A DNA stretch of 64,000 bases from Vicia villosa (GCF_029867415.1 NC_081180.1:237344823-237408822); one strand, 5' to 3'; counted from the stretch's first letter, positions 23,137 to 36,333 are shown. Numbers and translations: made by a program. Notes: a model not told the origin generated them from the letters alone.

Positions 23137-26100
23137 ATGAACCTTAGGAACGGTAAATTAAAAGACAGTGCACAACCGATTCCCAAACGAAGGTACAACA
23201 GGAAAATGGTCGTTACGGCCAGTGCAGGGGGTAATCAAGATCCCCCACAAGGTTCAGGATCAGGAGCGGCAAATTCGACTTCTACTCAAGAAGCACGAGA
23301 TGCAACGGGTCCAAATGGATCGAGACCTGCAGACAATTCCCAGACTGCGCCTGAAAATACTACGGGACATTCAGGAACTGTTCCAGTTTCGGCATCGACA
23401 ACCGCACCCTCATCTACAAGTGCAGATGATGTACTGTATCCCTGGACAAACGCTGCAAACAATTCAATGGGTCAAGGCACAAGTTCTGGCTTCGAATGGA
23501 GACCAAATAGTCCATATGGAATGCCATACCAATTCCCATTCGAAACAGACGTCCGAGGGGCAAGACCTATAAACACCTCAACTAATAATACGACATTTTC
23601 ACCAAATGTTAGTTCAGTAGGTCGAAGTGGACGCAACACTAATTTTTCTACCCAAATACCCAATTTCACCACAAATAACCAAGCAGCATTTCGACAAGAA
23701 ATGGATGCAAGCAACCATGATATGGTAGGGGTTTTGGCCAGAGAACTAACTTCAGTCTTGAACCCACTAATGGCAAATGTTACTACGACAAATAGAGAAA
23801 ACGTAGAAATTTTCCAAAAGATATCATCGCAAATGAATCGAATGGCAGAATTCATGGGAGTACCACCACCTAAAAGGAAAGACAAACAGCCTGTGAATCA
23901 AGAAGAGAGGCCTATTTTGGAACGTGTGCAAGATATGGTTCCCCCACCTAGGACGGTTCCTAGGGATATAGGCCCCTCACGAAGGACGGAGTCGTTCGAA
24001 AAGACTCCGGTAATTAACTTGGAGGATTCAAGTCAAAGGACCGTCCCCTTTCGACAAGAAATGGAGGAAGAACGACCCAGATTGAGGATTTTGGGTAGGG
24101 ACGATCATCCAGATGAGATTGTCCAAAGAGTTAGAAGAGAAAATCTGGCCACAGAAAATAATTTAACTGCCATGATAGAAAGGGTTATGGCCAATAATGG
24201 CCTTAGTACTGGACTCAGACGTCCAAATTATACATCCCCTATATCAGATTATATCATGCAAACAGAATTGCCTAGGGGAACTAAGGTTCCTAAATTCACA
24301 AAATTTTCTGGCGAAACTAATGAGTCAACTGTGGAACATATTGCTAGATATTTAACAGAAGCAGGAGACTTAGCGGGAAACGAAGATCTAAGGATTAAAT
24401 ATTTCCCTAGTTCGCTGACAAAAAATGCGTTTATTTGGTTCACTACTTTGCCACCAAATTCGATAGACGCATGGGCATACTTAGAAAGGTTGTTCCACGA
24501 GCAATTCTACATGGGTCAAACTAAGATAAGTCTGAAAGAATTGGCCAGTGTTAAAAGGAAATTCGCAGAGACAATTGATGACTACTTAAATAGGTTCCGC
24601 CTGTTGAAATCAAGATGTTTTACAACGGTTCCGGAACATGAACTCGTCGAAATGGCTGCGGGTGGTTTGGATTATTCAATAAGAAAGAAACTAGATACCC
24701 AATACCCCAGGGACATGGACCAATTAGCAGATAGGGTTCGACAGGTCGAACGCCTGAAGGCAGAAAAAGCTAGGGCAAATAAAAGCTATAAGAAAGAAAG
24801 AGTGGCGTACGTCGAAGCCGAGAATGTTGATGAGGAGTCTTTCAATGACTCATATAGCCCTGAAGAAGTCGAAATAGACTTGGCTGAATTAAAAGAAGCG
24901 CCACCTTATGCTTGCAAATTGTTAAGTCCAGTAAATGGAAAAAACCTAGTAGAAAATGATAAGAATGATAGGTTCCCTAAGAAAACTTATACATTTGACA
25001 TTACCAAATGTGATGAAATATTTGATTTACTGGTAAAAGATGGCCAAATGATACTACCCCCAAATTCCAAAATTCCTCCGTTGGAACAACGGAAGAAAAG
25101 AGGTTTTTGTAAATATCATGGTTTTTTAGGCCATAAAACTTCTCAATGTTTTCTTTTCAGGGATCTAATTCAAAATGCTCTCAATGATGGAAGGTTGAAG
25201 TTTGCTGACAAAACCAAGAATCAAATGAGGGTAGATTCAAATCCTCTGAACATTGCTGACGCTAGCTTCTGTGAGGTAGAAGATATCAACATGGTGGAGG
25301 CGTCTGAAGTCGAAGTTGTAGAAACTAAATCAAAGTTCAATGGAAAGCAGGCTACTGAAAGCCTAAATGGTGACATAATCTTCAATACTGATGTTGAAGA
25401 ATCTTCCAAGGCAGAGATAACTGAAGCCTCGAAGGAAGAAAGCAGCGAGGCCACTGAAGACCTCAGGATGAAACTCCAGAAAATACAAATCTCTGAAGTT
25501 CCTCCAGTAGCAGTTAACATGGTCAGTGCCAGACGCCCAGTGTCTGAGTTTGGCGAATTAGAGACTTGGTTAACAAGGCAAAATGGGGGCATCGAAGCTC
25601 CACAAAAAACTGAAAGCCTCAAAGAATATCTTTGGAAATATCACGAGAGAAGCGATGGTAAGCAATGGATGTGTCCAAGGTGCTCGATCATGCTGAGTCG
25701 AAGAGTCGAAGCCAACTTCGAAAGGGCTCGGCGCGAAAGATGGGAACATCCAGGAAGAGAGCCAAATCCCCTGCTACAACTATATCCAAAGATGGATGAG
25801 AGCTTGGTAGGATTTTTGGTCAGATGCCACAAAGGAAACACTGAAGTTGCTCTGTGTCCCAGATGTGGGGCAGTCTATGATGAAAGACTCGCACGATCAT
25901 TCGAACGCATATACTGCCATATGAGTAGGGAAACTCAGGGGTTGCGTCCTAACCTTTACGGTTTCGACATATGGACTCCGACAAAGAGGCCTGATAGTCC
26001 ACACCCTAGAGCTCGAAGAGTGACTTTCAAAGTCCCTGCGAATGCACCCAGGGATAGGTGGATACAAGCTGATGCAAGAACCAACAAATGGCGAAGCTGG

Positions 26101-27276
26101 GACCAAGGAGGAAGAACTGCAATGGCATATAGGAAACAATTTCAAAGACCAAATCGAGAGGCGAATCGATTGGAGAATTATAAGGGAAAAAATCCTATGT
26201 CTCGATCCCAGTGGAGAAGGCATCAAAGGATAAAAAAGTCTCAGAAGGAATACAGGCCAAGAGAAGTTGGAGAATCTAGTAGCAACCAAGTCTCATACCA
26301 GGGGGCAAAGTTAAACAAACCTCCGGTGGAACGCAGGTTGTTCGAAGCTGAGAAACTCTTAGATGAAGAAGAGAAGATGCGTTCAAATTCCTGGAAAGAA
26401 GAGGATAGAATGACAAATGATTTTGATTCCGATGGAGTGTCATCCATAAATCTTAATTGTAATGTAGTATCTGTACTCCCTCACGAGTTTAACCAGGAAG
26501 TTGAAGTAGAAGACTGCGAAGAGGCTGATATCGAAGAAATGACAAAACACAGACCTGTGTGTTACTATGTGCTGAATAATGGTGCAGTAGAAGAACAGAA
26601 TGCTTTCTTCGAAAGACCAGATGAGGGTATGCGAAACCACTTGAAGCCACTTTACATCAGGGTGAAGATTGAGAATGTTGGTATTAATAAAGTCTTAGTT
26701 GATGGAGGAGCAGCAGTGAATCTAATGCCTCAATATATGCTGAAAAGAATTGGTATGTTCGATACAGATATAAGGCCACATAACATGGTTTTATCTAATT
26801 ATGAAGGCAAAATAGGACAAACACTGGGAGTTGTTCAAGTCAATTTGACAGTGGGCTCAGTTACGAGGCCAACCATGTTTATGGTTATACCAGCAAAAGC
26901 AAACTACAACCTTTTGCTTGGTAGAGAATGGATTCATGGTGTAGCAGCTGTACCCTCAACAATGCATCAGAGGGTGACGATTTGGAGAGAAGATGGTATA
27001 GTGGAGAATATCGAAGGTGATCAGAGTTACTACATGGCTGAAGTCAACCAGGTAAATAGAACCAACTTCGATAGGAACCTGGCAAACATAGGTCCTTGTC
27101 ATGCTGCTGAAGAGATGTATGCTCCAAATAGAAATGCATTGTACTATTTGACTTTGCATCCAAATGGATTCCAATGGGATAGAGAGATCATGGATGGTCC
27201 ACCAGATCCAGCACCATTGGAGAATTATCAGACAGTACGGCCAACAGGCTGGGATGATGACGGTAATAATGTCTGA
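23137..27276 (+). CDS. gag-protease polyprotein of the Tat element (1,379 aa)
   Basis: Starts at ATG 23137 (MNLRNGK). Residues 1-370 are low-complexity and Ser/Thr/Asn-rich. The Retrotrans_gag capsid region spans about 380-540 ([11 protein letters not shown] ... [15 protein letters not shown]). A zinc-knuckle-like [14 protein letters not shown] lies near 657-670. A long linker follows with two CPRC motifs (about 843 and 908), then a retropepsin-like domain with [12 protein letters not shown] (about 1185; DGG instead of DSG/DTG) and the [10 protein letters not shown] flap region. It assembles particles and cleaves the precursor. The stop overlaps the downstream pol start. No lesion was seen. 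Confidence 0.9.
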   Translation: MNLRNGKLKDSAQPIPKRRYNRKMVVTASAGGNQDPPQGSGSGAANSTSTQEARDATGPNGSRPADNSQTAPENTTGHSGTVPVSASTTAPSSTSADDVLYPWTNAANNSMGQGTSSGFEWRPNSPYGMPYQFPFETDVRGARPINTSTNNTTFSPNVSSVGRSGRNTNFSTQIPNFTTNNQAAFRQEMDASNHDMVGVLARELTSVLNPLMANVTTTNRENVEIFQKISSQMNRMAEFMGVPPPKRKDKQPVNQEERPILERVQDMVPPPRTVPRDIGPSRRTESFEKTPVINLEDSSQRTVPFRQEMEEERPRLRILGRDDHPDEIVQRVRRENLATENNLTAMIERVMANNGLSTGLRRPNYTSPISDYIMQTELPRGTKVPKFTKFSGETNESTVEHIARYLTEAGDLAGNEDLRIKYFPSSLTKNAFIWFTTLPPNSIDAWAYLERLFHEQFYMGQTKISLKELASVKRKFAETIDDYLNRFRLLKSRCFTTVPEHELVEMAAGGLDYSIRKKLDTQYPRDMDQLADRVRQVERLKAEKARANKSYKKERVAYVEAENVDEESFNDSYSPEEVEIDLAELKEAPPYACKLLSPVNGKNLVENDKNDRFPKKTYTFDITKCDEIFDLLVKDGQMILPPNSKIPPLEQRKKRGFCKYHGFLGHKTSQCFLFRDLIQNALNDGRLKFADKTKNQMRVDSNPLNIADASFCEVEDINMVEASEVEVVETKSKFNGKQATESLNGDIIFNTDVEESSKAEITEASKEESSEATEDLRMKLQKIQISEVPPVAVNMVSARRPVSEFGELETWLTRQNGGIEAPQKTESLKEYLWKYHERSDGKQWMCPRCSIMLSRRVEANFERARRERWEHPGREPNPLLQLYPKMDESLVGFLVRCHKGNTEVALCPRCGAVYDERLARSFERIYCHMSRETQGLRPNLYGFDIWTPTKRPDSPHPRARRVTFKVPANAPRDRWIQADARTNKWRSWDQGGRTAMAYRKQFQRPNREANRLENYKGKNPMSRSQWRRHQRIKKSQKEYRPREVGESSSNQVSYQGAKLNKPPVERRLFEAEKLLDEEEKMRSNSWKEEDRMTNDFDSDGVSSINLNCNVVSVLPHEFNQEVEVEDCEEADIEEMTKHRPVCYYVLNNGAVEEQNAFFERPDEGMRNHLKPLYIRVKIENVGINKVLVDGGAAVNLMPQYMLKRIGMFDTDIRPHNMVLSNYEGKIGQTLGVVQVNLTVGSVTRPTMFMVIPAKANYNLLLGREWIHGVAAVPSTMHQRVTIWREDGIVENIEGDQSYYMAEVNQVNRTNFDRNLANIGPCHAAEEMYAPNRNALYYLTLHPNGFQWDREIMDGPPDPAPLENYQTVRPTGWDDDGNNV

Positions 27277-30200
27277 GTCTGTGTTCTTCGAAAAGATTTC
27301 GGCCTATGTGGCCGAGAACAAAAGAAAGGCGGCTCTCGAAGCCGAACTATCGAGTACAAAGATAGATACAGTTCCTATCAAGGAAGGAACAACAGAATTG
27401 GAGATACGTACGAGTTTCGAATTCCCTGAAGACACGGCTCCAGTTGAAGAGATCATAAGAGAAGAACCAAGTCAGAGGTTAGATGCAATATACGACGAAG
27501 AACCTTTGGGATTCGAGAAAGACCCAATAGCGTCGAACATAAAGATGTTGGCCCAAGATCCTCTTGAAGAAGTAAATCTTGGAGACAATGATCAAAAGAG
27601 AATAACATACATCAGCGCGAAACTAGAGCCTGAGTTGAAAGCAACGATCATCAAAATGTTGAAAGACAACAGAGATTGTTTTGCTTGGGATTACGATGAG
27701 ATGCCTGGTCTCGGAAGAGACTTAGTCGAATTGAAATTACCAATAAAAGAAGGGAAGAAGCCAATAAAGCAAACTCCCAGAAGGTTCGCGCCAGAGATTC
27801 ACTCGAAGATTAAGACAGAAGTCGAAAGACTCTTGCGTTGCAAATTTATCCGAACTACAAGGTATGTCGAGTGGATTGCTAATATAGTACCTGTAATTAA
27901 AAAGAATGGCTCATTAAGAGTATGCATAGACTTTCGTGACCTTAATGCAGCTACTCCTAAAGATGAGTATCCCATGCCTGTAGCAGAAATGCTAGTAGAC
28001 TCAGCCGCAGGTTTTGAGTATTTGAGCATGTTAGATGGATATTCAGGATACAATCAAATTTTTATAGCAGAAGATGATGTATCCAAGACAGCATTTCGTT
28101 GCCCAGGAGCAATAGGCACTTACGAATGGATTGTGATGCCTTTTGGTCTGAAAAACGCTGGGGCAACTTATCAAAGAGCAATGAATTCTATATTTCATGA
28201 CTTTATAGAAACATTCATGCAAGTGTATATAGATGACATCGTGGTAAAATCTACCTCGGGTATGAGTCATCTCGATCATCTAAGCCAATCATTCGAAAGA
28301 ATGAGGAAATATGGCTTGAAGATGAATCCCCTTAAATGTGCTTTCTTTGTGCAGGCAGGTGATTTCTTGGGTTTCGTAGTCCACAAAAAAGGGATAGAAA
28401 TCAACCAAAACAAGACAAAAGCCATTATGGAAACCAAGTCTCCATCCACGAAGAAAGAATTGCAGTCTTTATTGGGTAAGATAAATTTCTTGAGAAGATT
28501 TATCTCTAACTTAAGTGGACGCACCCAAGCTTTCTCGCCCCTATTACGGCTTAAGCAAGGAAAGTTCAAATGGAGTGCAGAACATCAAGAAGCTTTCGAT
28601 CAAATAAAGCAATACTTGACGTGTCCACCAATTCTCATTCCCCCGAATGGGAAGAAGCACATGCGCCTGTATATCTCAGCATCAGATAAAACAATAGGCA
28701 GCATGTTAGCCCAAGAAGATGAGAACGGCATCGAAAGAGCCATTTATTACTTAAGTAGAGTACTCAATGATGCAGAGACTAGATATACTGATATAGAAAA
28801 ACTCTGCCTTTGTTTGTATTTCTCTTGTATCAAACTTAAGTATTATATAAAGCCAGTTGACGTCTACGTTTCATCTCATTGTGATGTTATTAAACACATG
28901 TTATCTAAGCCAATACTACACAGTCGGATTGGCAAGTGGGCTTTAGCCCTTACTGAATATTCATTAATATTTCAGCCTCTCAAGGCAATGAAAGGTCAAA
29001 TTGTGTTAGATTTCATTGTTGACCATGCGGTGGTTGAGAATCATCAGCATTATGTGGATTTGAAACCTTGGAAGTTATATTTCGATGGTTCAACACATAG
29101 AGAGGGTACTGGTGTTGGAATATTGATAATTTCTCCTGACGGAATTCCAACAAAGCTCAAGTATAAAATCGAAGGTCCATTATGCTCCAATAATGAAGCT
29201 GAATATGAAGCATTGATTGCTGGACTTGAGGCTTTGTTAGAATTGGGGGCAACCAGAGTCGAAATTAAAGGAGACTCCGAATTGGTCATCAAGCAATTGA
29301 CAAAAGAGTACAAGTGTATCAAAGAGAATTTGATCATGTATTTTGTTATTGCAAATAGGCTACTCAAGAAATTTGAATATGTGGAATTAAAACACGTATC
29401 AAGAGTGAATAACCAGGAAGCAAACGACTTGGCACAATTAGCCTCAGGATATCAAGTATCAAAAGAAAAGTTGGAAGAATTGATTGAAGTAAGAGGAAGA
29501 GCAATGTTTACTAAACTTTCGCCAAGTGATCTGGAGAACTCACGATTGGGTTATGCCAACAAAGAACAATTCGAGGTACTGAATATAGATTCATTAACAG
29601 ACACAGATTGGAGGAGTCCAATTATTAACTATCTGAAAAATCCTTCGACGGATACGGACAGAAAAATCAAGTATAGAGCCCTGTCATATTATCTGATGGG
29701 AAATGAATTGTTCAAGAAAACTCCTGAAGGGGTATTGTTAAAATGCTTGGGAGAAGCAGAAGCATACTTGGCTCTGTCGAACGTACATAGTGGGGCATGT
29801 GGTGCACATCAAGCAGGGCACAAAATGAAATGGCTTTTGTTTCGATATGGGATGTATTGGCCTTCGATGTTAAAAGATTGCATAGAATTTGCAAAAGGGT
29901 GCCAAGAATGCCAAGAACACGCAGGTATCCAACACGCCCCAGCAAACGAACTAAGTACGATAGTAAAACCATGGCCTTTTAGGGGATGGGCACTAGATTT
30001 GATTGGAGAAATTCACCCCAAGTCCTCTAAAGGCCAAAGATACATTTTGGTGGGAATAGACTATTTCACAAAATGGGTCAAAGCAATACCGCTGGCAAAT
30101 GTGGATCAAGAGGCTGTGATTGAGTTTATTCAAAAACATATTATATATAGGTTTGGAATCCCAGAAAGCATAACAACGGATCAGGGATCAGTCTTTACTG

Positions 30201-30877
30201 GACGAAAAATGCAAGACTTTGCCAGAGAAATAGGTTTCAAGTTATTTACTTCTACACCTTATTATGCTCAAGCAAATGGCCAAGTTGAAGCAGCAAATAA
30301 AGTAATAATTGGCCTTATTAAGAAACATGTAGGAAAGAAACCCAAGAATTGGCATAAGACTTTAGATCAGGCACTTTGGGCTTGTCGAACATCTCCAAAA
30401 GAAGCCACAAATACAACTCCTTTTCAGTTAACGTTTGGACATGACGCAGTACTTCCAATTGAGATATGTTTGCAATCAGTAAGAATACAAAGGCAAGCAG
30501 ACATTCCTCCCAACGTATACTGGGAATTAATGATGAACGAGTTAGTAGATTTGGACGAAGACAGGCTTCGAGCATTGGAAATGATAAAGAGGCAAAAGGA
30601 AAGAGTGTCCAGAGCATATAACAAAAAGGTGAAAGGTAAAACTTTTGTTAATAATGATCTAGTTTGGAAAGTTATTCTACCTATAGATCGAAAGAATCAG
30701 GCACTTGGTAAATGGTCGCCACATTGGGAAGGACCCTTTCGAATCTTAAAAGTATTTTCGAACAATGCCTACGAAATTGAAGAGTTGGCAGAAGATCGCA
30801 GGATCTTAAGAGTGAACGGGAAATACTTGAAGAGATATAAACCTAGCATGCATGAAGTAAAGATTGCAAAGACGTAG
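27254..30877 (+). CDS. RT-RNase H-integrase polyprotein of the Tat element
   Basis: The frame is +1 relative to gag-pro and is open already from 27164, overlapping it by over 100 bases. ATGs at 27254 and 27269 are candidate starts; the second overlaps the gag-pro stop (27274-27276). RT has [30 protein letters not shown] and YIDD (28226-28237). RNase H begins at [13 protein letters not shown] with [13 protein letters not shown] and GDSELVI. Integrase has the H-H-C-C finger (about 29795-29915), then D in ALDLIGE, D in TTDQGS and E in GQVEAANK, and a chromatin-side tail to 30877. Expression could use frameshifting, reinitiation or splicing; none is proved. Confidence 0.9.
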   Translation: MMTVIMSESVFFEKISAYVAENKRKAALEAELSSTKIDTVPIKEGTTELEIRTSFEFPEDTAPVEEIIREEPSQRLDAIYDEEPLGFEKDPIASNIKMLAQDPLEEVNLGDNDQKRITYISAKLEPELKATIIKMLKDNRDCFAWDYDEMPGLGRDLVELKLPIKEGKKPIKQTPRRFAPEIHSKIKTEVERLLRCKFIRTTRYVEWIANIVPVIKKNGSLRVCIDFRDLNAATPKDEYPMPVAEMLVDSAAGFEYLSMLDGYSGYNQIFIAEDDVSKTAFRCPGAIGTYEWIVMPFGLKNAGATYQRAMNSIFHDFIETFMQVYIDDIVVKSTSGMSHLDHLSQSFERMRKYGLKMNPLKCAFFVQAGDFLGFVVHKKGIEINQNKTKAIMETKSPSTKKELQSLLGKINFLRRFISNLSGRTQAFSPLLRLKQGKFKWSAEHQEAFDQIKQYLTCPPILIPPNGKKHMRLYISASDKTIGSMLAQEDENGIERAIYYLSRVLNDAETRYTDIEKLCLCLYFSCIKLKYYIKPVDVYVSSHCDVIKHMLSKPILHSRIGKWALALTEYSLIFQPLKAMKGQIVLDFIVDHAVVENHQHYVDLKPWKLYFDGSTHREGTGVGILIISPDGIPTKLKYKIEGPLCSNNEAEYEALIAGLEALLELGATRVEIKGDSELVIKQLTKEYKCIKENLIMYFVIANRLLKKFEYVELKHVSRVNNQEANDLAQLASGYQVSKEKLEELIEVRGRAMFTKLSPSDLENSRLGYANKEQFEVLNIDSLTDTDWRSPIINYLKNPSTDTDRKIKYRALSYYLMGNELFKKTPEGVLLKCLGEAEAYLALSNVHSGACGAHQAGHKMKWLLFRYGMYWPSMLKDCIEFAKGCQECQEHAGIQHAPANELSTIVKPWPFRGWALDLIGEIHPKSSKGQRYILVGIDYFTKWVKAIPLANVDQEAVIEFIQKHIIYRFGIPESITTDQGSVFTGRKMQDFAREIGFKLFTSTPYYAQANGQVEAANKVIIGLIKKHVGKKPKNWHKTLDQALWACRTSPKEATNTTPFQLTFGHDAVLPIEICLQSVRIQRQADIPPNVYWELMMNELVDLDEDRLRALEMIKRQKERVSRAYNKKVKGKTFVNNDLVWKVILPIDRKNQALGKWSPHWEGPFRILKVFSNNAYEIEELAEDRRILRVNGKYLKRYKPSMHEVKIAKT

Positions 30878-31114
30878 ACACTCAAAGTACTACGAAAAGC
30901 CAAAATGGTCAGGCATGTGTCAAAATATACTTCACATTGATCAAAATGGCTTTAGAATCAGAAAGAATTATGGAAAGAAAAATCAAAACACCAAAATATT
31001 CTTTTCATTGCAAGCATGGAAATACATTTCATTACAAAAGATCCAGAAATAGGATCTGAGATTACAAAAAAGAGAGGAAGGCATAGACATATAAAAAGAT
31101 TAAACCTAGACTCG

Positions 31115-31849
31115 CTAGTTAATTCTGGCGTCTAGACTGTCCAGAGATAGCACAGGAACAGGTTCAGCTTCGAACATGTCCCTAGCCCCAGAATCACGCA
31201 TTCTTCTCACTACGCCTTTCTTGAGAAAAATGTAACTAAGGAGTCTCCCGTATGGAAGACAAGTTACACTTTCTCGACGGTCCACGCCGATAGCAACAGC
31301 TTTGACAAGACCTTTGAAGATCATCAAAGGTATGTTAATCTTTCTTCCCCGAATACCATAGAGAATAAACTCCAGATCTTCAACCATGATGTTATTCTCA
31401 TCAATCACCCGAGGTTGAAAGTTGCCTACGAGCATTTGGTGCCAAATCCTGATGGTTTGTGCGCTGTAGCGATCACTATCCATGAGTGTTCTCAACATGA
31501 TATGAGTAGTCATGCTGAGAACATTATCATCAAAAGTTGCTCCGGTGTTATTGCATCTTATGAGATTGGCAATAGTGGTGGGGGTAATGCTAAGGTGAGC
31601 ATGTCGAACAGATGAATCAATGGTGGCTCTACCTTCAGGGTCCATGCGTAAAGACGCATTCATCCAAAACTCTGCCACCATATTAGGGTAGATGGCACCC
31701 TCCAGGACTTCCTCAAAGTAGAAGTTCAGTTCCTGATTAGCAAAGAGATTTTCAATGTTAATGAAATGACGAACGAGTTCATCCTCATCAAGTCTGAACT
31801 CACCCTTGATAAGAGCTTTGAGATCGTTAAAGGAGAGAATTCCAGCCAT
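31115..31849 (-). CDS. antisense ORF 1 of the Tat element (244 aa)
   Basis: Intact from ATG at 31849 to the stop at 31115, opposite in direction to pol. It has no introns. TATATAAAG lies on the same strand at 31969-31961, about 112 bases before the ATG, so it may have its own promoter. The sequence includes AEFWMNASLRM and HAHLSITPTTIANLIR, a weak pattern resembling the putative plant transposon protein found in Athila/Tat-type extra ORFs; I cannot name a family safely. There is no membrane segment or catalytic motif. It probably serves the element rather than the host. Confidence is in the ORF being real, not in a function. Confidence 0.65.
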   Translation of the reverse strand: MAGILSFNDLKALIKGEFRLDEDELVRHFINIENLFANQELNFYFEEVLEGAIYPNMVAEFWMNASLRMDPEGRATIDSSVRHAHLSITPTTIANLIRCNNTGATFDDNVLSMTTHIMLRTLMDSDRYSAQTIRIWHQMLVGNFQPRVIDENNIMVEDLEFILYGIRGRKINIPLMIFKGLVKAVAIGVDRRESVTCLPYGRLLSYIFLKKGVVRRMRDSGARDMFEAEPVPVLSLDSLDARIN

Positions 31850-31960
31850 TTCAGGGAAAAATGGTGTTTGAGAGGAAAGAGTTGTGTTTTCTCTTTTTTT
31901 TTCTGTGTTTTGGTTTGGGGAAGAAATACTTGAATGAAGAAATAAAAGTGATATGGAACC

Positions 31961-31969
31961 CTTTATATA
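31961..31969 (-). promoter_or_regulatory. candidate TATA box for antisense ORF 1
   Basis: TATATAAAG on the minus strand, 112 bases before ATG 31849. It lies within the retrotransposon's 3' region and is independent of the LTR promoters. Confidence 0.5.
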
Positions 31970-32405
31970 GAAGGAGAATACTGAAGGTTGGTTTTACATT
32001 TTTAATGAGTGATTAGACTGCGGTTCGTTTTTCAAAGTAAGAAGTTATGGCCTCCGCCGTTTCCCGCCCTTGGAAGTTGAAAAGTAATCATTAAACTGAT
32101 GAACGCACGTCTTAAAAACCGACGTTTTGGAGAAAATGACTTCACTTTTAATAATGATTATGGCTAGAAGAAGTGGAAACGTCAAGTCTAGAGGCAAGAG
32201 TGCTGCGAAGGATGTTCAGGTTCTACATGTTGTATTTAATAAAAGCACTATAGGAAATCTAAAGATATATTTGGCAGAAAATTGAAAGATTTGTTAAAAT
32301 TAATGCAAGCAAATATTATAGATAGAAATGGGAGTCAGGCGTACAAATATTATATGTCTCGATTACAAAATAAAAATCCAACAAATGAAACAAGATTGAA
32401 GACAT

Positions 32406-35400
32406 CTAGCTAAAGTCCTCAGGGAGATCCCTTTTGATCTTCAGATATTGAGTTTCCCATGAGGACATTCGAAGTTCAATTAGTGCCCTTTGCTTCTTCA
32501 ACTTTTCGATCTCTGGCACTAACTTCTGTGCAGTCTCGAAATGTTTGATTCCTGACTGCACCACTTCGAGCAAATCTTGTTGGTTAGATTCTTGGAGGGC
32601 TGCTTGGCTACTTTCAGCTTCCTTCATCTTGTCCTCGAGCATTTTTATTTCTTGTTTCCAGGAGCTGATTTTCTTCTCATATTCATCAATGGCTTTTTGA
32701 TTCGCCGAATGTTTAAGCTTGAGGGCTTCACCTTGTTTTGTGGCTTCCACAGCAGAATTCCATGAAGAGTCATGAGAGGCCACTATCTCAGATAATTCTT
32801 TCTCGACGTTTTGCTTTCGAAGAATGTCAGCTTGGAGTTGTTCAAGGAGAGAGCCTAGCAGAACAATCATCTCTGAGGCTTCTGGGGAAACTTGAAGCAA
32901 ATCTACTTTGTTTAAAAGTTGATTTAAGTTGTAGCTTTTAACAGGGTCCCGGTTGAGAACATCTACAAGATTGACCCCAAAGAATCTCTCTTTTATCTGT
33001 CGAAGAAGATTAGGAGTATCTTCCTTGTCACTAGAATCTGCAGTTACAGCTGGAGAGACATCAGGCTCCGAAAGTGAAGAAGTATTCACATTCATGATAG
33101 CCCTTAGGAACCCAAGAGGATCAGTTTGTTTAAGTTGTTCAAGCTCCGAAGGAGTAGGCTTCGTAGGAGCAGGCGTCGAAGTTGTCTCAGGAATAGTTTT
33201 TACATCGGGAGTCGAAGTTCCTTGAGAAATTGGTTTTTCTGGTTGAGAAATCTCCTCCATGGCATCTTTCTCCGATGCAGAATCTTCGTTGCCATGTGAT
33301 TGCTGGTTCACATTGTCGCTGCCGGAGAATGGATGATCCTCTTCCAAATCTTTGCCTTGATGAGTAGGTGGGGATTCGTCAGTAGATTGGCTTTCTTCGA
33401 TTGGCTCATTAGGCAATATAGTGGCAATTGGCCTAACGTCTTCGAAGACTGGTGAGAGAACATGGGTTCTAGCTTGAGAAGTATCTGTTTCGAACGAAGC
33501 CAAGTCAATCGTGAGGTTAAGCCTTCGAAAGTTTTAATTGACGAAAGTTGAAATTTAACAATTACCATAAAGTTTATCAACATCAATGGTGAGGCCAGAG
33601 TCTTTGAAACCAGAAGTAGCAGTGCCAGCATCATCCTGCAATAACAAGGTAAAATGCCAGTGCAATTAGTTATTTAAAATTACAAGATAATATGTAAGAC
33701 CAACGCAAGATACCTTGGGTGGATTATTGTCTGGGCTTGAGTTATGACTTTCCAAAACAAGAGCATTGCTGGCAGTCTTCAAAGGAGACTCTTCAGAAGA
33801 CGCCTTATTGCCAGGAGAAGCAGCTTTTGAAGGACTTGCCTTTTTCCCTTTTCTTGAAGAGGTAACAGCTTTGTGTTTCTTTTTCTGTCTTTGTCTAGTT
33901 TGAGGAGGAGATTTGTCTTCATCATCTGAGGCATTGGTCGAAGAAGCTTTACGCTTCGAACCCGTTGGGGGTTTCGAGCTCTGGCAAGTGAAAGATGAGA
34001 AAGATGAGTACCAATCACAGAATTGTACAAGATTTAGAGTATGAGATAAGTATTTACCGTGGGCTTCTTATCCGTGACGATCGAATCACTTTCGTTTGGT
34101 TTGTCGCTTTTAGATGTCTCAGACTCTTTTGGGGCAGAAGCTTCCTTAATCTTCCTCCTTCGTGCAACAGCTGTAGTTGATACTGAAATCAGTATCAGTA
34201 AAAGAAAAGAGAAGTCAGTCGAAAAAGATTATCTTAATTCAAACCTTCAGGTATTGGGGTCAGGACACGAACATGTTTAAGATCTATATGAAGATGTCCT
34301 TTGAAAGTATCCAAGGTATGCTTAGTCGGGACCACTCGTTCAACGCGTTTTTTAGCACTCTCTTGAAGAATTTTGAGAGCATTCCCACACACAAACCAGT
34401 CTGGGAAAGGAGGACTTAGAGCCACACCAAAATCAGCACTTGGTAGTGGAGGGAATTTTGGAGGATGAAGTTTGAAAGCCACTTCATAACGTAGTTCTGG
34501 TCGAACATACGAGGGCAATTTCAATTTATCTAGTTTGGTGGAAAATTTTTCGCGCAAAGTGACTGCAGCCTCACGAACGGTCCGACTAAGATCATCAGGC
34601 CTATAGATAGTTTCAAAGAATTTTTGAAAAGCTTGGATTTCTTTAATATGAGTTGAAGTACCTTTTTTGAAGTTCTCCTGCACATCAGTGAAAGCTGCGG
34701 TTAGTTCTTGAGCAAGGCTATCAGCATCAAAAATTTGAGAGCTATAATACTCTGTCCACCATTGATGGAAATCTGGTGTAGAGTAAAAAGAAGGTTCAAA
34801 AGGAATAGGAGAAAGATTGGTGACGTCAACGTATTTGTCGATTTTTTGTTCACATTCTTTTTCAGTCAAATACAAAGTGTGGAAACACATATGGTTCCTT
34901 TTCTCATATAAGCACTTGGGTGTTATTTGAGTTAGCCCAAACTGCCTCGAGACCAAATTTGGTTGATAACACATGAGGATACATTGACCCTTTGATGGTC
35001 GAAGACGGTGGGAAAATAATCTTGGAGTCAGAAAGGCTTCCCGAATTTCCATGGATTCAGTTTGCTGATCTTGAGATGTTGGTGGAAATTTTCGAGTAAA
35101 CCATTCAGGACCTATTGTTCTGTGTACAAATGGGGCCATGGAAGGATCGAACTGTTCACGCCGAGCAAACATCATTGAATACGCCAAGAAATGTTCATGA
35201 AGCTTTCCCATTTCCTCTTTTGGAGTTAGGTAAGCTAACCTGGTCCCTTCTATAGTTCGATTTTTGATTGTGCTATCTTCCTCATTGACATCTCCTCGAA
35301 AGGGAAGATAAGTTTCGAATGTGGCATTGAGCCACAGTTGCAATAACCAAAAAGGACCAGCATAAAGTAAGCTGCCAGATTTGAAATTCTTGGTAAGATT

Positions 35401-36333
35401 CGCAGCTTCACTAAGGTTTTCGTAAAGAGACCCTAGAAGTAGTTGGCTGAGGTTGAGTTTTCTACCAGCATGCAACTGATTAGCCATGCAAAGGTACCTC
35501 TTTGCAACCTGGATAGATCTTGAGCAGAAGGCGCACCGTGAGAGCCATAATGCTAGAAAAGCAATATGCTCTTCGTCAGATACTGTCGCTTCGGTGGTAA
35601 TATGGTGTTTCTGGATGAATGCCGTGTAAGTAACTTGCGAATCGTTGAAACCTATAGTGTCATTATCCATGTCATTGGGATCAAAGGTTTCGCCAGTTGG
35701 TCGAAGTCCCGTAATAGAAGCCACATCAAAAAGCGTGGGGGTAACCATTCCACATGGAAGATGGAAGGTATTGTGAGAAGCATCCCAGAAATGAACCGCT
35801 GCTACTAACATGGGTTGGTTGTATTCTAAACCTGTTTTTGACAATTGGATCAAATCGTATATCCCTAACGATTTCCAGAAAGATCCTTTTTGTTTCTCTA
35901 CCTTTTCTAGCCAGGCATAGTACAACTCAGGATCTTTGGCTAAAGGGATTGACCTAAAAACTTTTACAGAATTGGTCATATAGTTTAACCTAATTTTGGC
36001 TAAAGCTAAAGGGGTTGCAGTTGAAGTTTTCTCTACATTAGTAGATTTGCCTAAAGGAGAACGACCGTCTTCATCTATCCTAACTTTGCTAACTATTGGT
36101 CTAGTTTTATAGTAAGCAGGAAAAAACTTATTCACGGATTGGATGTTTTCACTCGGTAACGGACCCATAAAGGCAAGAGTTTTTCCAGAAAGATCAAAAG
36201 GTATGATTACCTGGGAAGCGTAGATTGCGCGTATTTCTTCAGTATTAGGGTTTGGAACGAACTCTCGTTCCCCAGAACGTGTTGTTGATTGGAGCTTCAC
36301 AGCGGGTTGAAGAACATTTGAAGATGAAGCCAT
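32406..36333 (-). CDS. antisense PMD-type gene of the Tat element, five exons (about 1,209 aa)
   Basis: Exons on the minus strand: 36333-34245, 34182-34058, 33980-33714, 33635-33566, 33484-32406. Introns of 62, 77, 78 and 81 nt all have GT...AG ends, and every junction keeps frame (phases 1, 0, 0, 1); stops lie only in introns. Exon 1 carries the plant mobile domain: HFWDASHNTFHLPCGMVTPT (about 181-200) followed by DVASITGLRPTGE. Exons 2-4 encode Lys/Ser/Pro-rich, disordered-looking sequence with basic patches (KRKASS, KKKHK) that could direct nuclear entry. Exon 5 is acidic, then forms a long coiled coil near the C-terminus. Function is unknown; cellular PMD proteins act in gene silencing. 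The splicing model is my reading and needs RNA support. Confidence 0.75.

Noticed and set aside
33308..33634. A 108-residue minus-strand frame as the continuation after exon 4 of the antisense gene
   Set aside because: Splicing there needs a 43-nt intron, too short for plants; the acceptor at 33485 gives an 81-nt intron and the long conserved frame.
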